Assembly: GCA_023622765.1 (NCBI GenBank)
Contig: JAMNYO010000043.1
Span: 1 to 51,864 of the forward strand
Source of the DNA: Bacteroidota bacterium
Lineage (GTDB): Bacteria > Bacteroidota > Bacteroidia > Bacteroidales > Dysgonomonadaceae
Reading direction: 5' to 3'
Length of the DNA stretch: 51,864 nucleotides
The first letter of the stretch is position 1, and each line of letters begins with the position of its first letter. The notes beneath the pieces are model-generated. The model was not told where the DNA came from. It did not search any database and saw only the letters and a list, made by a program, of their open reading frames with translations. A program made the position numbers and the translations under genes. Of the stretch, positions 8,887-17,551 are shown piece by piece.

Positions 8887-10803
8887 ATGATGAATCGCTT
8901 AAGGGCTATTACCTCCCTTGTTCTCTTTTTGTTGTTTTTAGCCGCCCCCGTGGTTTCGGTGTCGGTTTCTGTTTCGGGGAGAGATACCTCCTCTCTTGAA
9001 ACGGGCGCTTCGTTGCGCTACAAGTTTCGGGTTTACTTGAGTGATAAAGGAAAAACGGGCTGTTCACTGGATGATCCATCCCGCTTTTTGTCGCGCCAAG
9101 CCATTGAAAGGAGGAAGCGGCAAGGGGTGGTGGTGGATGAATCGGACCTGCCAATCGCGAGGGATTACATCGCGTTGGTAGAGATGGCCGGCGGTAAGGT
9201 GGTGGCTTCCAGCAAGTGGTTGAGCACCCTCGTGGTGGAAACGAGGGACAGCCTGGGCATCGTACAGATAGAGGCACTGCCCTTCGTGGATTCCGTGAAA
9301 TATATTTGGCGGGGTATCGATACCCCGTACCGCGGGGGACTTCGCCCCAGGTTGGCCGATCCTGAGTTATCCCACCTGATTGCCTCTTGGCTTGCCTCCG
9401 TCTCATCTACCGATACTTTGCGGCACGCTCTTTCGGGTGCCATCCCTTCGCTTGCTGTTACACCGGCCGAAATATGTTTGTATGGGGCGACCGAAGATCA
9501 GTTCAAGTTGCATAACGCGAGGGCGATGAGCGATGTCGGTTACCGCGGAAAAGGTATTACGGTAGGGGTAATCGATGCCGGATTCACTAATGTCGACGTG
9601 ATTCCTTGGTTCGACACCATGGACTTGCGGGGATTTAAAGACTTCGTGCCGGGTGGCGAGATTTTCTCTTCAAGTGACCACGGTACCAAGGTGTTGTCTA
9701 CCATGGCCATCAATCGCCCCGGTAAGATGATGGGTTCGGCCCCCAAGGCGGCATATTGGCTCTTTCGCTCGGAAGACGTGGTCAGCGAGTTCCCTGTAGA
9801 GGAAGATTACTGGGTGCAGGCTATCGAGTATGCCGACAGCGTGGGTGTCGACCTGGTCAACACGTCGCTGGGATACAACCATTTTAACGACTCCTCGCTG
9901 AACTACTCGCACCACGACCTCACGGGACGAGTTTCAGTGATGTCAAGGGCAGCTGACCTGGCGTTCCAAAAGGGGATGATCGTGGTGGTGAGCGCGGGTA
10001 ACGCGGGTAACAAGGCGTGGGGGAAGTCGACTCCCCCGGGTGATGCGAAGGAGGTGGTAGCCGTGGGCGCGGTGGGCACCGATAGCGTGATCGCATCGTT
10101 TAGTTCAAGAGGGATAATGGCTGATGGGAGGGTGAAACCCGACCTCGTTTCGGTCGGGAGGAACACCATTACCATTGGTCAGGATGGCTTGATTGGGGCC
10201 ACGAACGGGACTTCACTTTCGTCGCCTTTCTTGGCGGGGTTGATCGCCTCGCTTTGGTCGATTCACCCTGAGCTGCATCGAGCCGAGTTGTTGGATATCG
10301 TTACGAGGTCATCCGATCGATATGCCTCGCCAGACACGGTTTACGGGTACGGTATTCCCGATTTCCAAAAGGCGATGAACGAGGTGTTGGGGACGCTCCC
10401 CGAACATCCCGGGCGAGTGAGGGACAACCGCTGGTCGATTGAACCTGCCACCGGTTCAGGTTCTATCCCTGTTTCTGCAGCAGATTCTGCTTCTGCAGCA
10501 GGAAGTAACCTTACTTCAGATCTCGCAACCAAAGTCGCCCCTTTTCTCGATTCAGATCCCGGAACAAGTTCCAGGTCCGAAAGTACTTATTTGGTGAAGC
10601 TGCTTGATCGCGCCTTTGACGGCGACGCGTACAGGGTGCGGTTGTTGGACGAATCGGGGGTACTGCTTTCGGAGCACTCGATGGGCGAGGCAGATGAGGT
10701 TTTCGTGCCGATCCCTCAGCATGTGCGGGAAAATAGTCGCTGCCTCTATTTCATGATTGAAGAGCCGTTCAGGCAATCTACTTATCGGGTAGAGTTGCGC
10801 TGA
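8887..10803 (+). CDS. Secreted S8 (subtilisin-like) serine peptidase
   Basis: A 638-residue exported peptidase. Residues 1-30 form a signal peptide (LVLFLLFLAAPVVSV). The subtilase domain carries the triad in order: Asp in GVIDAGF (about residue 224), His in SDHGTKVLST (about 260), Ser in NGTSLSSPFLAG (about 442), with the oxyanion Asn in VVSAGNAG. About 130 residues precede the catalytic domain and may act as a propeptide. A Ser/Ala-rich linker leads to a C-terminal beta domain of about 80 residues. No clear type IX secretion CTD is seen. It is tightly linked to pepD, suggesting extracellular protein digestion followed by dipeptide hydrolysis. Confidence 0.93.
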   Translation: MMNRLRAITSLVLFLLFLAAPVVSVSVSVSGRDTSSLETGASLRYKFRVYLSDKGKTGCSLDDPSRFLSRQAIERRKRQGVVVDESDLPIARDYIALVEMAGGKVVASSKWLSTLVVETRDSLGIVQIEALPFVDSVKYIWRGIDTPYRGGLRPRLADPELSHLIASWLASVSSTDTLRHALSGAIPSLAVTPAEICLYGATEDQFKLHNARAMSDVGYRGKGITVGVIDAGFTNVDVIPWFDTMDLRGFKDFVPGGEIFSSSDHGTKVLSTMAINRPGKMMGSAPKAAYWLFRSEDVVSEFPVEEDYWVQAIEYADSVGVDLVNTSLGYNHFNDSSLNYSHHDLTGRVSVMSRAADLAFQKGMIVVVSAGNAGNKAWGKSTPPGDAKEVVAVGAVGTDSVIASFSSRGIMADGRVKPDLVSVGRNTITIGQDGLIGATNGTSLSSPFLAGLIASLWSIHPELHRAELLDIVTRSSDRYASPDTVYGYGIPDFQKAMNEVLGTLPEHPGRVRDNRWSIEPATGSGSIPVSAADSASAAGSNLTSDLATKVAPFLDSDPGTSSRSESTYLVKLLDRAFDGDAYRVRLLDESGVLLSEHSMGEADEVFVPIPQHVRENSRCLYFMIEEPFRQSTYRVELR

Positions 10804-10870
10804 TCAAGGCAATACGCGAGGAACGGCAAAATCGATGAAGTTAGCAAAATCGTCAGGAACGAAAGACCAG

Positions 10871-10955
10871 AAGATAGGGAACAATGTAAGATCGGGAACA
10901 ATGCAAGATCGGGAACAATGCAAGATCGGGAACAATGGAATACCGGGAATAATAG
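10871..10955 (+). repeat. 17-bp tandem minisatellite upstream of xseA
   Basis: Units of AAGATCGGGAACAATGC start at 10871, 10888, 10905 and 10922; the second and third are identical and the outer two differ at 1-2 positions. A fifth, diverged unit starts at 10939. The array ends 38 bases before the xseA ATG. Confidence 0.9.
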
Positions 10956-10992
10956 CCAGAAAAGGAAGACTGACAAGAACGTTTTTTGAACA

Positions 10993-12384
10993 ATGATGGA
11001 ACCCTCTTTCTCTCTTTCAGAACTGAACCGGCAGGTTAGGAACGCGGTTCGGGATGCGCTGCCCGAGGCCTATTGGCTGCGGGCTGAGACGAGCGATGTT
11101 CGTGTGAATCGCAACGGGCACTGTTACCTGGAATTCGTGGAGAAAGATGAAGAAGGTCACTCCATTATCGCCAAAGCTAGAGGAGTAATCTGGAGCAATA
11201 TTTATAGGCTGCTCTCGCCCTTTTTTGAACAGGAGACGGGACAGCAGTTCACATCGGGGTTGAACGTGCTGGTGCAGGTGACGGTCGACTTCCATGAGCT
11301 GTACGGTTTTTCACTCACGGTGGTGGATATCGATCCATCGTTCACCTTGGGGGAGATCGCCCGTAACCGACAACGGGTGCTGAAGCGGCTGGAGGAGGAG
11401 GGTGTGTTGACGCTCAACCGGGAGTTGCAGCTGCCCGAGCTGACCAATCTGATCGCCGTTATCTCGTCGCCCACCGCGGCTGGTTACGAGGATTTCAGGG
11501 ATCAACTGGAGAACAATCCCGCTGGGTTTGTTTTTTACACCAAGCTGTTCCCCGCGGTGATGCAGGGTGAACGGAGCGAGGAGTCGATTATCGCGGCGTT
11601 AGAGGCGATCTTTCAATATGGGGATTTTTTTCACGCGGTGGCTATCATCCGGGGTGGCGGTGCGGCGTCTGACCTCAGTTGCTTCGATTCGTATAACCTG
11701 GCTTCGAACGTGGCACAATTCCCGATTCCAGTAGTGAGCGGTATCGGGCATGAGCGAGATGTGACAGTGCTGGATGTCGTAGCGCATACCCGGGGGAAAA
11801 CGCCGACGGCGGTGGCGGAGATTTTTATAGCTCACTTGATGAAAACAGCCACGGAGGTAGAGGCGCTACAAGAGCGGCTCGTATCGTGTACACAAGCGCT
11901 ACTGGTAAGGGAGCGGTCGGATTTGCTATCCCTGTCGAACCGACTGGTACATCGCTCGTTACTCTTTCTGCAAAGGGAGACCGCGGCTGTTCAGCATATT
12001 GCCACGGGTGCACGTCACTCTTTCAGGCAGGTTCTTCAAAAGGAGTTCGCTTATATGCAGGAAGCGATGATAACCTCACGCCACTCGGCCAGGCGGCTGC
12101 TTGACGAGGAAAGACACCGGTTGATGCAGGTGAAACGCATCTTGCACCACGCTTCGTGTGAGGAACTTCGAGATGAGCGCCACTTCCTGGAGAACGTGGA
12201 ACAGTTCGTTCGCATGGTATCGCCGGCGAACGTACTGGAAAGGGGCTATACCCTCACGCTGAAGAACGGAAAGATCATCACCTCGTCGAAGCAACTGCAT
12301 GAGGGTGAACTGATCGAGACCCGTTTCAGGGATGGCGACGTGACCTCGGTCGTTCAGACGAAAGGCTTAGTTGAGGGGGATTAG
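10993..12384 (+). CDS. xseA: Exodeoxyribonuclease VII large subunit
   Basis: Catalytic subunit of ExoVII, which degrades single-stranded DNA from both ends. At 463 residues it has the usual length. The N-terminal OB-fold lies at about residues 8-110, with SDVRVNRNGHCYLEFVEKD. The central nuclease domain contains AVISSPTAAGYEDF, IIRGGGAASDL and VSGIGHERDVTVLD, all characteristic of XseA, followed by a coiled-coil C-terminal region. It heads the xseA-xseB-ispD cluster; xseB starts 35 bases downstream. Confidence 0.96.
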   Translation: MMEPSFSLSELNRQVRNAVRDALPEAYWLRAETSDVRVNRNGHCYLEFVEKDEEGHSIIAKARGVIWSNIYRLLSPFFEQETGQQFTSGLNVLVQVTVDFHELYGFSLTVVDIDPSFTLGEIARNRQRVLKRLEEEGVLTLNRELQLPELTNLIAVISSPTAAGYEDFRDQLENNPAGFVFYTKLFPAVMQGERSEESIIAALEAIFQYGDFFHAVAIIRGGGAASDLSCFDSYNLASNVAQFPIPVVSGIGHERDVTVLDVVAHTRGKTPTAVAEIFIAHLMKTATEVEALQERLVSCTQALLVRERSDLLSLSNRLVHRSLLFLQRETAAVQHIATGARHSFRQVLQKEFAYMQEAMITSRHSARRLLDEERHRLMQVKRILHHASCEELRDERHFLENVEQFVRMVSPANVLERGYTLTLKNGKIITSSKQLHEGELIETRFRDGDVTSVVQTKGLVEGD

Positions 12385-12419
12385 ATTGTATTACCGATTT
12401 TCAAGTATATCATGCAACT

Positions 12420-12611
12420 ATGACGAAATTGAGTTATTCTGAAGCGAAAAAGGAGCTGGAAGCCATTGTGAAATCGATTGAGGCCGGCGAACTGGACGTG
12501 GATCTGCTGACCGCGAAAGTGAAAAGGGCGTCAGAGTTAATCACCTTCTGCAAGGAAAAGTTGACGACGACCGATGAGGAGCTCCAAAAATTATTGGAGG
12601 AGATGGCGTGA
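12420..12611 (+). CDS. xseB: Exodeoxyribonuclease VII small subunit
   Basis: A 63-residue helical protein with the XseB pattern: SYSEAKKELEAIVKSIE, then a GELDVD turn and a second helix. Several copies bind the XseA coiled coil to form ExoVII. Its TGA stop overlaps the GTG start of ispD (GTGA), implying translational coupling. Confidence 0.93.
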   Translation: MTKLSYSEAKKELEAIVKSIEAGELDVDLLTAKVKRASELITFCKEKLTTTDEELQKLLEEMA

Positions 12612-13297
12612 TTCCCGAAAGGAGATATAGCGTGGTGGTCGTTGCGGGAGGTCAAGGCCTTCGTGCAGGAGGCTCTTTGCCCAAACAGTTCCAACGGATT
12701 GCAGGGGAGCCGATGCTGATGCACACCCTACGTGCCTTTTACGCGTATGATTACCGGATGAGGATTGTGCTGGTGATTCCGGAGGGATATTGCTCCCTGT
12801 GGAAAGCGTTATGTGATGAGTGCCGCTTTACCGTGCCACACACCGTGGTTCATGGAGGTGAAATGCGGTTCCACTCCGTGCAAAACGGGTTGCGAGAAAT
12901 ATCGGACGAAGAGACGGTGGGGATTCACGATGGGGCTCGGCCATTCGTCACACCCACGCTGATTGGTCGCTGTTTCGATACCTCCTTTGAACTGGGTGTG
13001 GGGATAATCCCTGTGGTGGACGAGGTGAACACCGTACGTGTGCTGACCGAAACGGGTAGCCGAATGGTGGATCGCTCCCGGTTGAAGATCGTGCAGACCC
13101 CCCAGGTCTTTCCAGCCGAGGCGTTAAAGAGGGCGTACGAGGTGGAATATGACCCCACTTTCACCGATGATGCTTCGGTGGCGGAACGAAGCGGGATGAC
13201 CGTTAGATTGGTGGAAGGGGAGGAGACGAATATGAAGATCACGACATCTTTTGATTTGGCAGTGGCGGAGCATCGGCTTGCCGCCATGCAAAAATGA
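12608..13297 (+). CDS. ispD: 2-C-methyl-D-erythritol 4-phosphate cytidylyltransferase
   Basis: Third step of the non-mevalonate (MEP) isoprenoid pathway: CTP plus MEP gives CDP-ME. 229 residues, the normal length. The nucleotide-binding loop VVVAGGQGLRAGGSLPKQF is a good match, although most IspD have an Arg-Met pair in this loop. GIHDGARPFV and TDDASVAE are further family motifs. The start is a GTG overlapping the xseB stop; no in-frame ATG is close enough to preserve the strand before the loop. Confidence 0.94.
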   Translation: MIPERRYSVVVVAGGQGLRAGGSLPKQFQRIAGEPMLMHTLRAFYAYDYRMRIVLVIPEGYCSLWKALCDECRFTVPHTVVHGGEMRFHSVQNGLREISDEETVGIHDGARPFVTPTLIGRCFDTSFELGVGIIPVVDEVNTVRVLTETGSRMVDRSRLKIVQTPQVFPAEALKRAYEVEYDPTFTDDASVAERSGMTVRLVEGEETNMKITTSFDLAVAEHRLAAMQK

Positions 13298-13475
13298 TGC
13301 TCCAGTAATTATATCGGCAAATGATTTAGTATAATGAGCTGCTAAAACGAGTTGGTAAACAAACCGTGAAAGCACGATAAACCGTGTCAAGTTGGATAGC
13401 GGGAAACGATAAAACAGGAGTTTTACCCTTTCGTTTGTTTCAAAAATGGCCTTTTTTTTAAATTTAATGTTCCAA

Positions 13476-13509
13476 TTTGTCATAATATCATAGATATTTA
13501 TTACTTTTG
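13476..13509 (+). promoter_or_regulatory. Promoter of the Lrp-family gene
   Basis: TTTG at 13476 and TACTTTTG at 13502 form a -33/-7 pair with a 22-base spacer, 25 bases before the ATG. The preceding 180 bases hold no gene. Confidence 0.6.
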
Positions 13510-13534
13510 GGTTATTAATTTAATTTCTTTTCTC

Positions 13535-14002
13535 ATGGAAAAAATCGATAAACTTGACAGGCAAATATTGGAAATCATTACCCGAAACGCACGGATGCCT
13601 TTTAGGGATGTCGCCGAGAAGTGCGGGGTGTCACGTGCTGCCATTCATCAACGCGTGCAGCGGATGATCGAGAACGAGGTGATTATCGGCTCGGGGTATC
13701 ATGTGAACCCAAAAGTACTGGGATATGCCTCCAGCGCTTACATTGGCGTGAAGCTCGAAAAAGGTTCAATGTACAGGAACGTGGTACCGGAGTTCGAGAA
13801 GATACCGGAGGTGACCGAATGTCATTTCACCACGGGTGCCTACACGATGATCATCAAGATTTACGCCCGCGACAATGAGCATTTGATGGAGTTGTTGAAC
13901 GACCAGATACAGGAAATACCGGGTGTAGTTGCTACTGAGACCATGATCTCTTTGAGCCAGAGTCTGAAACGGGAGATCCCTATTTCCAGTAGAAACATGT
14001 AG
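13535..14002 (+). CDS. Lrp/AsnC family transcriptional regulator
   Basis: A 155-residue regulator. Residues 1-50 form the winged helix-turn-helix with LDRQILEIITRNARMPFRDVA and the recognition region VSRAAIHQRVQRM. The C-terminal RAM ligand-binding domain follows (GAYTMIIKIYARDNEHLMELL; about residues 70-150), where an amino acid or similar small molecule would bind. Target genes cannot be told from the sequence; the gene stands alone, with its own promoter and a strong terminator 100 bases downstream. Confidence 0.93.
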   Translation: MEKIDKLDRQILEIITRNARMPFRDVAEKCGVSRAAIHQRVQRMIENEVIIGSGYHVNPKVLGYASSAYIGVKLEKGSMYRNVVPEFEKIPEVTECHFTTGAYTMIIKIYARDNEHLMELLNDQIQEIPGVVATETMISLSQSLKREIPISSRNM

Positions 14003-14108
14003 GGGCAAGTGATGTTGGCGTTATTTTAGCTCTTCTTCACGCGGGGGATTTCTTGTGGCCGATTTATTCTCAGTGGTTTATGGGCATAAAAGAGATGTCA
14101 GAAAAGCC

Positions 14109-14150
14109 ATTAAAAAACGCTTGTCGATACTACGACAAGCGTTTTTTAAT
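14109..14150. terminator. Bidirectional rho-independent terminator
   Basis: An 18-bp perfect stem (ATTAAAAAACGCTTGTCG with its complement) closes a 6-base loop and ends in a T run on either strand. It serves the Lrp gene on the plus strand and tRNA-Pro on the minus strand. Confidence 0.92.
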
Positions 14151-14170
14151 GATTAGGGTTCTGTTTTCTG

Positions 14171-14244
14171 TCGGGATGAGAAGACTCGAACTTCCGACCT
14201 CCACGTCCCGAACGTGGCGCGCTAGCCAACTGTGCTACATCCCG
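14171..14244 (-). tRNA. tRNA-Pro (CGG)
   Basis: Read on the minus strand: acceptor CGGGATG pairs with CATCCCG, the D arm is AGCACAGTTGGCTAGCGC, the anticodon stem CCACG/CGTGG holds the loop TTCGGGA (anticodon CGG), and the T arm contains GTTCGAGTC. 74 bases, no encoded CCA. Confidence 0.95.
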
Positions 14245-14430
14245 ATTGATTCGTGGGTGCAAAGGTACTATTTTTTATTCATATCGGGCAGAAAAGAGGG
14301 GAAAATCTTTTTTTCTTTACGGTTCCCTACTATAAAACGGGTGAAGAGGGAGGAAACGCAAATGAGTAGTTGAAAAGGAGGAGTAGTTGAAAAAAACAAG
14401 GAAAAGATGTGTGGAATCAAAAAAAACGAC

Positions 14431-14438
14431 TATTTTTG
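14431..14438 (+). promoter_or_regulatory. -7 element for tRNA-Gly
   Basis: TATTTTTG matches TAnnTTTG and lies 18 bases upstream of the mature tRNA-Gly 5' end. Confidence 0.55.
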
Positions 14439-14455
14439 TATTCCATTCAAGTCAA

Positions 14456-14528
14456 GCGGCAATAGCTCAGTCGGTAGAGCATCAGCTTCCCAAGCTGAGG
14501 GTCGCGAGTTCGAGTCTCGTTTGCCGCT
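14456..14528 (+). tRNA. tRNA-Gly (CCC)
   Basis: Acceptor GCGGCAA pairs with TTGCCGC. The D arm is AGCTCAGTCGGTAGAGC, the anticodon stem TCAGC/GCTGA holds the loop TTCCCAA (anticodon CCC), and the T arm has GAGTTCGAGTCTC. 73 bases, no encoded CCA. AT-rich accessory DNA begins just downstream. Confidence 0.95.
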
Positions 14529-14856
14529 CGTTAATAATCAGTTGTTTATCAATTATTCGTGATGAGTGCTTTTTCCATTCACACGAAAATCACACAAACA
14601 CGCCCCGAAAAGTACGTTTTCCAATTTTAAATTCATCTTTATTATCCCGCTGTTCAACCCCGTTCAATTTTATGTTTTTTAGAATGTTTTTTTTGCGAGA
14701 TAAAAAGAATTATAATATTTTTGAGTGTGAAACATTCGTAAACGCCTATTGATTCGAATGTGTTTTATGAAAGTTAATTGCGTAAATAGCACGCTGCTGT
14801 AAGCCAAAAGGACAACCTATACAAACAATTCTTAACTTTGTGGAAACAAAAATACA
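14529..14856. other. AT-rich intergenic region after tRNA-Gly
   Basis: No convincing gene is seen in these 328 bases. The only recognised signal is TAACTTTG at 14833-14840, a TAnnTTTG -7 element 17 bases before the small gene that follows. No copy of the tRNA-Gly 3' end was found by eye. Confidence 0.5.
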
Positions 14857-15057
14857 ATGGATAATAAAATGAAAAATAAGGAATCAGAGAATAAAATTCT
14901 TGACAATCACGAGGTCATTGAGTTATTGAATAAGGCAAATAAGCAATATGAAAATTATCTCAAGCTTTCCTCATTAGATTATGAAGACAAGTCAGATAAC
15001 CAATTCAACTTGCTTAAGCGAGACATTAACCATCCTCTTAGCATTGTTTTTAAATAA
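14857..15057 (+). CDS. Small hypothetical protein paired with SDH_sah gene
   Basis: A 66-residue charged protein, Lys/Asn/Glu-rich and without a signal peptide or membrane segment. A helix around NHEVIELLNKANKQYENYLKL is predicted from composition. I do not recognise the family. It has a good TAnnTTTG promoter just upstream, and its stop is 5 bases before the next ATG, so it is almost certainly co-transcribed with the SDH_sah protease-like gene and could be a partner or substrate of it. Base composition is much more AT-rich than the housekeeping genes. Confidence 0.65.
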   Translation: MDNKMKNKESENKILDNHEVIELLNKANKQYENYLKLSSLDYEDKSDNQFNLLKRDINHPLSIVFK

Positions 15058-15062
15058 CGCTT

Positions 15063-15992
15063 ATGCCGTCTTGGACAGAACTACTTACCCAATTAGAAGC
15101 TCAACCAAGTGATCAGGAAAAGAATAACTGGCTGATTGATAAATTTGACGCTTCATTACAGAATGTTTCTAAACTAAGAAACAGCAGGAACGTTTTGTTA
15201 TATGGTTCTGCATTTTTACAAAAACCAACAGCACCTCAAATTTTACTTCAAATTACTCACGAAGAAATTAATGGGTTTATGTCGGTTATTCACGGAATGG
15301 ATTGTTCAAAAGGTTTATCCTTGATAATGCACACACCAGGTGGTGTAACAAATGCAACAGAAACCATAGTATCTTATTTGCGCTCAAAATTTTCTGATAT
15401 TGAAGTTATCGTTCCAACATTTGCTATGTCAGCGGGAACTATGATAAGTTTAGCTGCCGATAGAATAATAATGGGTCGTCAAAGTCAATTAGGCCCTATT
15501 GACCCTCAAATGCCAGTAGGCGGAAGAATAGTTTCAGCTATTGCAATCTTAGACCAATTTGAAAGAGCAAAAAAAGAAATTTCAGAAGATAAGGACCAAG
15601 CTCATTTATGGGCACCAATTCTGCCTTCACTTGGTCCTGCATTGCTTCAAGAAGCACAAAATGCAATAGACTATTCCGAACAAATTGTGGCTGATTGGCT
15701 TGAAAGGTATATGTTTAGTGGTGCTAATAACGCAAAGCAAAAGGCATTAGATGTAGCGAAACATTTTAGTCGTGGTTCTGGAGATAGACTTAAAAAGAAA
15801 AGCCACGGTCGCAGAATTGACAGTAATGAAGCAAAATCACAAGGTTTGAAAATTGAAGATTTAGAGACTGATCAAAACTTACAAGATGCAGTTCTCACGG
15901 CTTATCACCTTTTGACAATAATTTTTGAAAAAACTCCAGCCCTAAAAATTATTGCGAGCCAGCAAGGAAAACGTTGGGTTAAGAATGGATAG
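15063..15992 (+). CDS. SDH_sah family ClpP-class serine protease-like protein
   Basis: A 309-residue cytoplasmic protein of the serine dehydrogenase proteinase (SDH_sah) family, related to SppA/ClpP crotonase-fold proteases. Family features in order: LIMHTPGGVTNA (oxyanion-type glycine loop, about residue 95), VIVPTFAMSAGTMISLAAD (the likely nucleophile Ser in MSAGT, about 125), and IIMGRQSQLGPIDPQM. No signal peptide or membrane segment is present, unlike SppA. Substrates of these stand-alone proteins are unknown. It is the second gene of a two-gene unit in AT-rich accessory DNA, which suggests lateral acquisition. Confidence 0.85.
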   Translation: MPSWTELLTQLEAQPSDQEKNNWLIDKFDASLQNVSKLRNSRNVLLYGSAFLQKPTAPQILLQITHEEINGFMSVIHGMDCSKGLSLIMHTPGGVTNATETIVSYLRSKFSDIEVIVPTFAMSAGTMISLAADRIIMGRQSQLGPIDPQMPVGGRIVSAIAILDQFERAKKEISEDKDQAHLWAPILPSLGPALLQEAQNAIDYSEQIVADWLERYMFSGANNAKQKALDVAKHFSRGSGDRLKKKSHGRRIDSNEAKSQGLKIEDLETDQNLQDAVLTAYHLLTIIFEKTPALKIIASQQGKRWVKNG

Positions 15993-16170
15993 TAAAATAC
16001 AACAAGAAATCCAACCGCACTATTCATCCAATTTACCGTTATAACATAAAAACCGACCCTATTTCTCGAACAGAGCGGTTTTCCAAGATCAACCTTTAGC
16101 GGGCGTTTTAATCGTCAAAACTGTAAAGTCCAAAGATAAACGTTTCTATAAAAAATCGTTCCCGTTTTCA

Positions 16171-16287
16171 GATACTGTTCCAAAAAGCGTGTCTGATTCA
16201 ATAAAAAACATAGTCAAAATTTTTATTAGTATTGTGTTTCACCAAAAATACAACCGTAAAATTCAAAGACTATGTTACTATCAAAGG
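16171..16287 (+). repeat. Copy A of an unknown diverged repeat (inverted relative to copy B)
   Basis: Aligns over its length with the reverse complement of 17821-17940, with roughly three quarters of bases identical and a 2-base gap. In both copies a peptide like PKSVxDxxK followed by TKxxTxKFKxYxTIKG can be read, but here it crosses a frame change, so this copy is not intact. Confidence 0.7.
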
Positions 16288-16321
16288 TTTAACCACCTTA
16301 GTTATTACTGTTATATCTGTG

Positions 16322-16673
16322 ATGGATTGGTGCGTTATCGTTCGCACTGAACAAAGTGACTACCACGATGGGCGATTCTATACACGGAAGGAGATCGAGC
16401 GGCGTGTAGGGGATATTTTCGCCGACATCCTGATGCCGGCAACAGTTAATTATTTCCGTGGTTTACTTTAGCTGTTCGGATATTAAAAACCCTGACCACA
16501 AGGAGATTAACTGGGAGATGGCGAACTTGAAACTAAAGCCTAAACACCTTGTAATTCATCTGGGAATCGATAAGACTGCTGTAAGTCAAACACCTAACGG
16601 TAAAAAGAGTTTGGCGAAGTGGTGCGAGGCGGCATTTTATTACTTCCTAAACACTACGAACCAACGGAACTGA
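16322..16673 (+). pseudogene. Decayed gene with C-terminal helix-turn-helix-like region
   Basis: Two frames join into one plausible protein. The first reads YHDGRFYTRKEIERRVGDIF to NYFRGLL and stops at a TAG (16469-16471). Reading through gives LFGY, and a 1-base shift near 16482 then continues as KNPDHKEINWEMANL and KPKHLVIHLGIDKTAVSQTPNGKKSLAKW, which resembles an HTH (LGIDKTAVSQ). One nonsense change and one frameshift therefore separate it from an intact gene of about 115 codons. The family is not recognised. Its neighbour on the other strand is an intact Xre regulator. Confidence 0.55.
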
Positions 16674-16765
16674 CAAAGGAGTATCGATAACATGTGTTTC
16701 TGGCTTTTTTGCACTTGAAAAAGTCGGCACACTTGAGCGGGCTCTCGACGTTATTGCTTGCAGGT

Positions 16766-17002
16766 CTACTTGCTTATGTGGATGTGCTTCCCGCAATGCG
16801 GGCACGTGATACGGTCAACTGGCGGAACCTCGAACAGTTCGAAAATAGGAACGTTAAGTGCTTCTGCGTACTTCTGCAGCGTCTCGATGGTTGGGTTACC
16901 GTTAATCTGCCGCGTTGCCGTCTCTCTCGCTATTCCCAACTTTTCTGCGATATCCCCGATCGTCAACCCTCTTTCCTTTATTATCTCTTTAATTCTTAAC
17001 AT
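16766..17002 (-). CDS. Xre-family transcriptional regulator with CxxC tail
   Basis: A 78-residue DNA-binding protein. Residues 1-58 form an HTH_3 domain (IKERGLTIGDIAEKLGIARETATRQINGN), and the end of the protein has CPHCGKHIH, a possible half zinc-binding site. It is intact and has its own A-rich leader. No partner toxin or target operon is adjacent; it sits among decayed genes of the accessory region and may be the surviving regulator of a lost element. Confidence 0.82.
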   Translation of the reverse strand: MLRIKEIIKERGLTIGDIAEKLGIARETATRQINGNPTIETLQKYAEALNVPIFELFEVPPVDRITCPHCGKHIHISK

Positions 17003-17404
17003 TTTACATCTTTAATTCCCTTGTTTTTATTGCAAGAATAACTGTTTTCCTAGGATAATTCTTTAACTTTGTACCACATGAGCAATCTTTTAGCTTGTTC
17101 TTGAGTCTTCATATCTAATGTTTTCAGGGGAAATAAAAAACAAAGATAAGAAGACTCTTTTTTTAACGTTTTTTACGTGACTTGATGTTACCAATTCTTG
17201 TACACTCAACGTTACCAAAAGTTGATTTATTTCATATATTAATGCTTGAAATTCAGATTGGCTTGTCCCCGCATATTCCATAGACATTAAATGATGATTT
17301 TGGTGATGTAAAACAGATAAGAAATCGTAATAGCCAATTCGCTTAAATTTTTTCCACTCGTTAATTTTTTCATTTTTGATTAGTTTAAATTGTTTATATT
17401 TTAA
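17003..17404. other. AT-rich intergenic region without recognised gene
   Basis: No frame here looks coding. TAACTTTG at 17064-17071 fits the -7 consensus on the plus strand, but no gene follows it. Confidence 0.4.
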
Positions 17405-17551
17405 TTATTGATTTATAATTAAATAAATTGTTATGCTAAGTAATAAAAGTATGAATGTTAGCCCTAAAATTTTATTTTTTATGAAAAGTCCTATCAAACC
17501 CGCTATGCCAGATGAAATAAAAACTAATTCAAATAAGTAAAGTATTTCCAT
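17405..17551 (-). CDS. Small 48-residue membrane protein
   Basis: An ATG-initiated frame of 48 codons coding two hydrophobic segments, LFELVFISSGIAGLIGLFI and ILGLTFILLLLSITIYLII, separated by a KNK turn: a helical hairpin membrane protein. Its start overlaps the last 23 bases of an upstream fragment, which suggests translational coupling of a downstream small partner in the ancestral operon. The family is not recognised. A membrane immunity or holin-like role is possible but unproven. Confidence 0.45.
   Translation of the reverse strand: MEILYLFELVFISSGIAGLIGLFIKNKILGLTFILLLLSITIYLIINQ

Noticed and set aside
8909-9406. Long open frame (165 codons) antisense to the subtilase gene.
   Set aside because: It has an Arg/Pro-rich composition typical of the reverse strand of a GC-rich coding region and no family marks; the sense strand has a full catalytic triad.
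10871-10955. Possible CRISPR-like array (regular short repeats).
   Set aside because: Units are 17 bases and directly contiguous with no spacers, and no cas genes are present; it is a minisatellite.
10782-10976. Minus-strand frame coding a hydrophobic repeat peptide.
   Set aside because: It is only translation of the 17-bp minisatellite and its edges; no start signal or homologous family.
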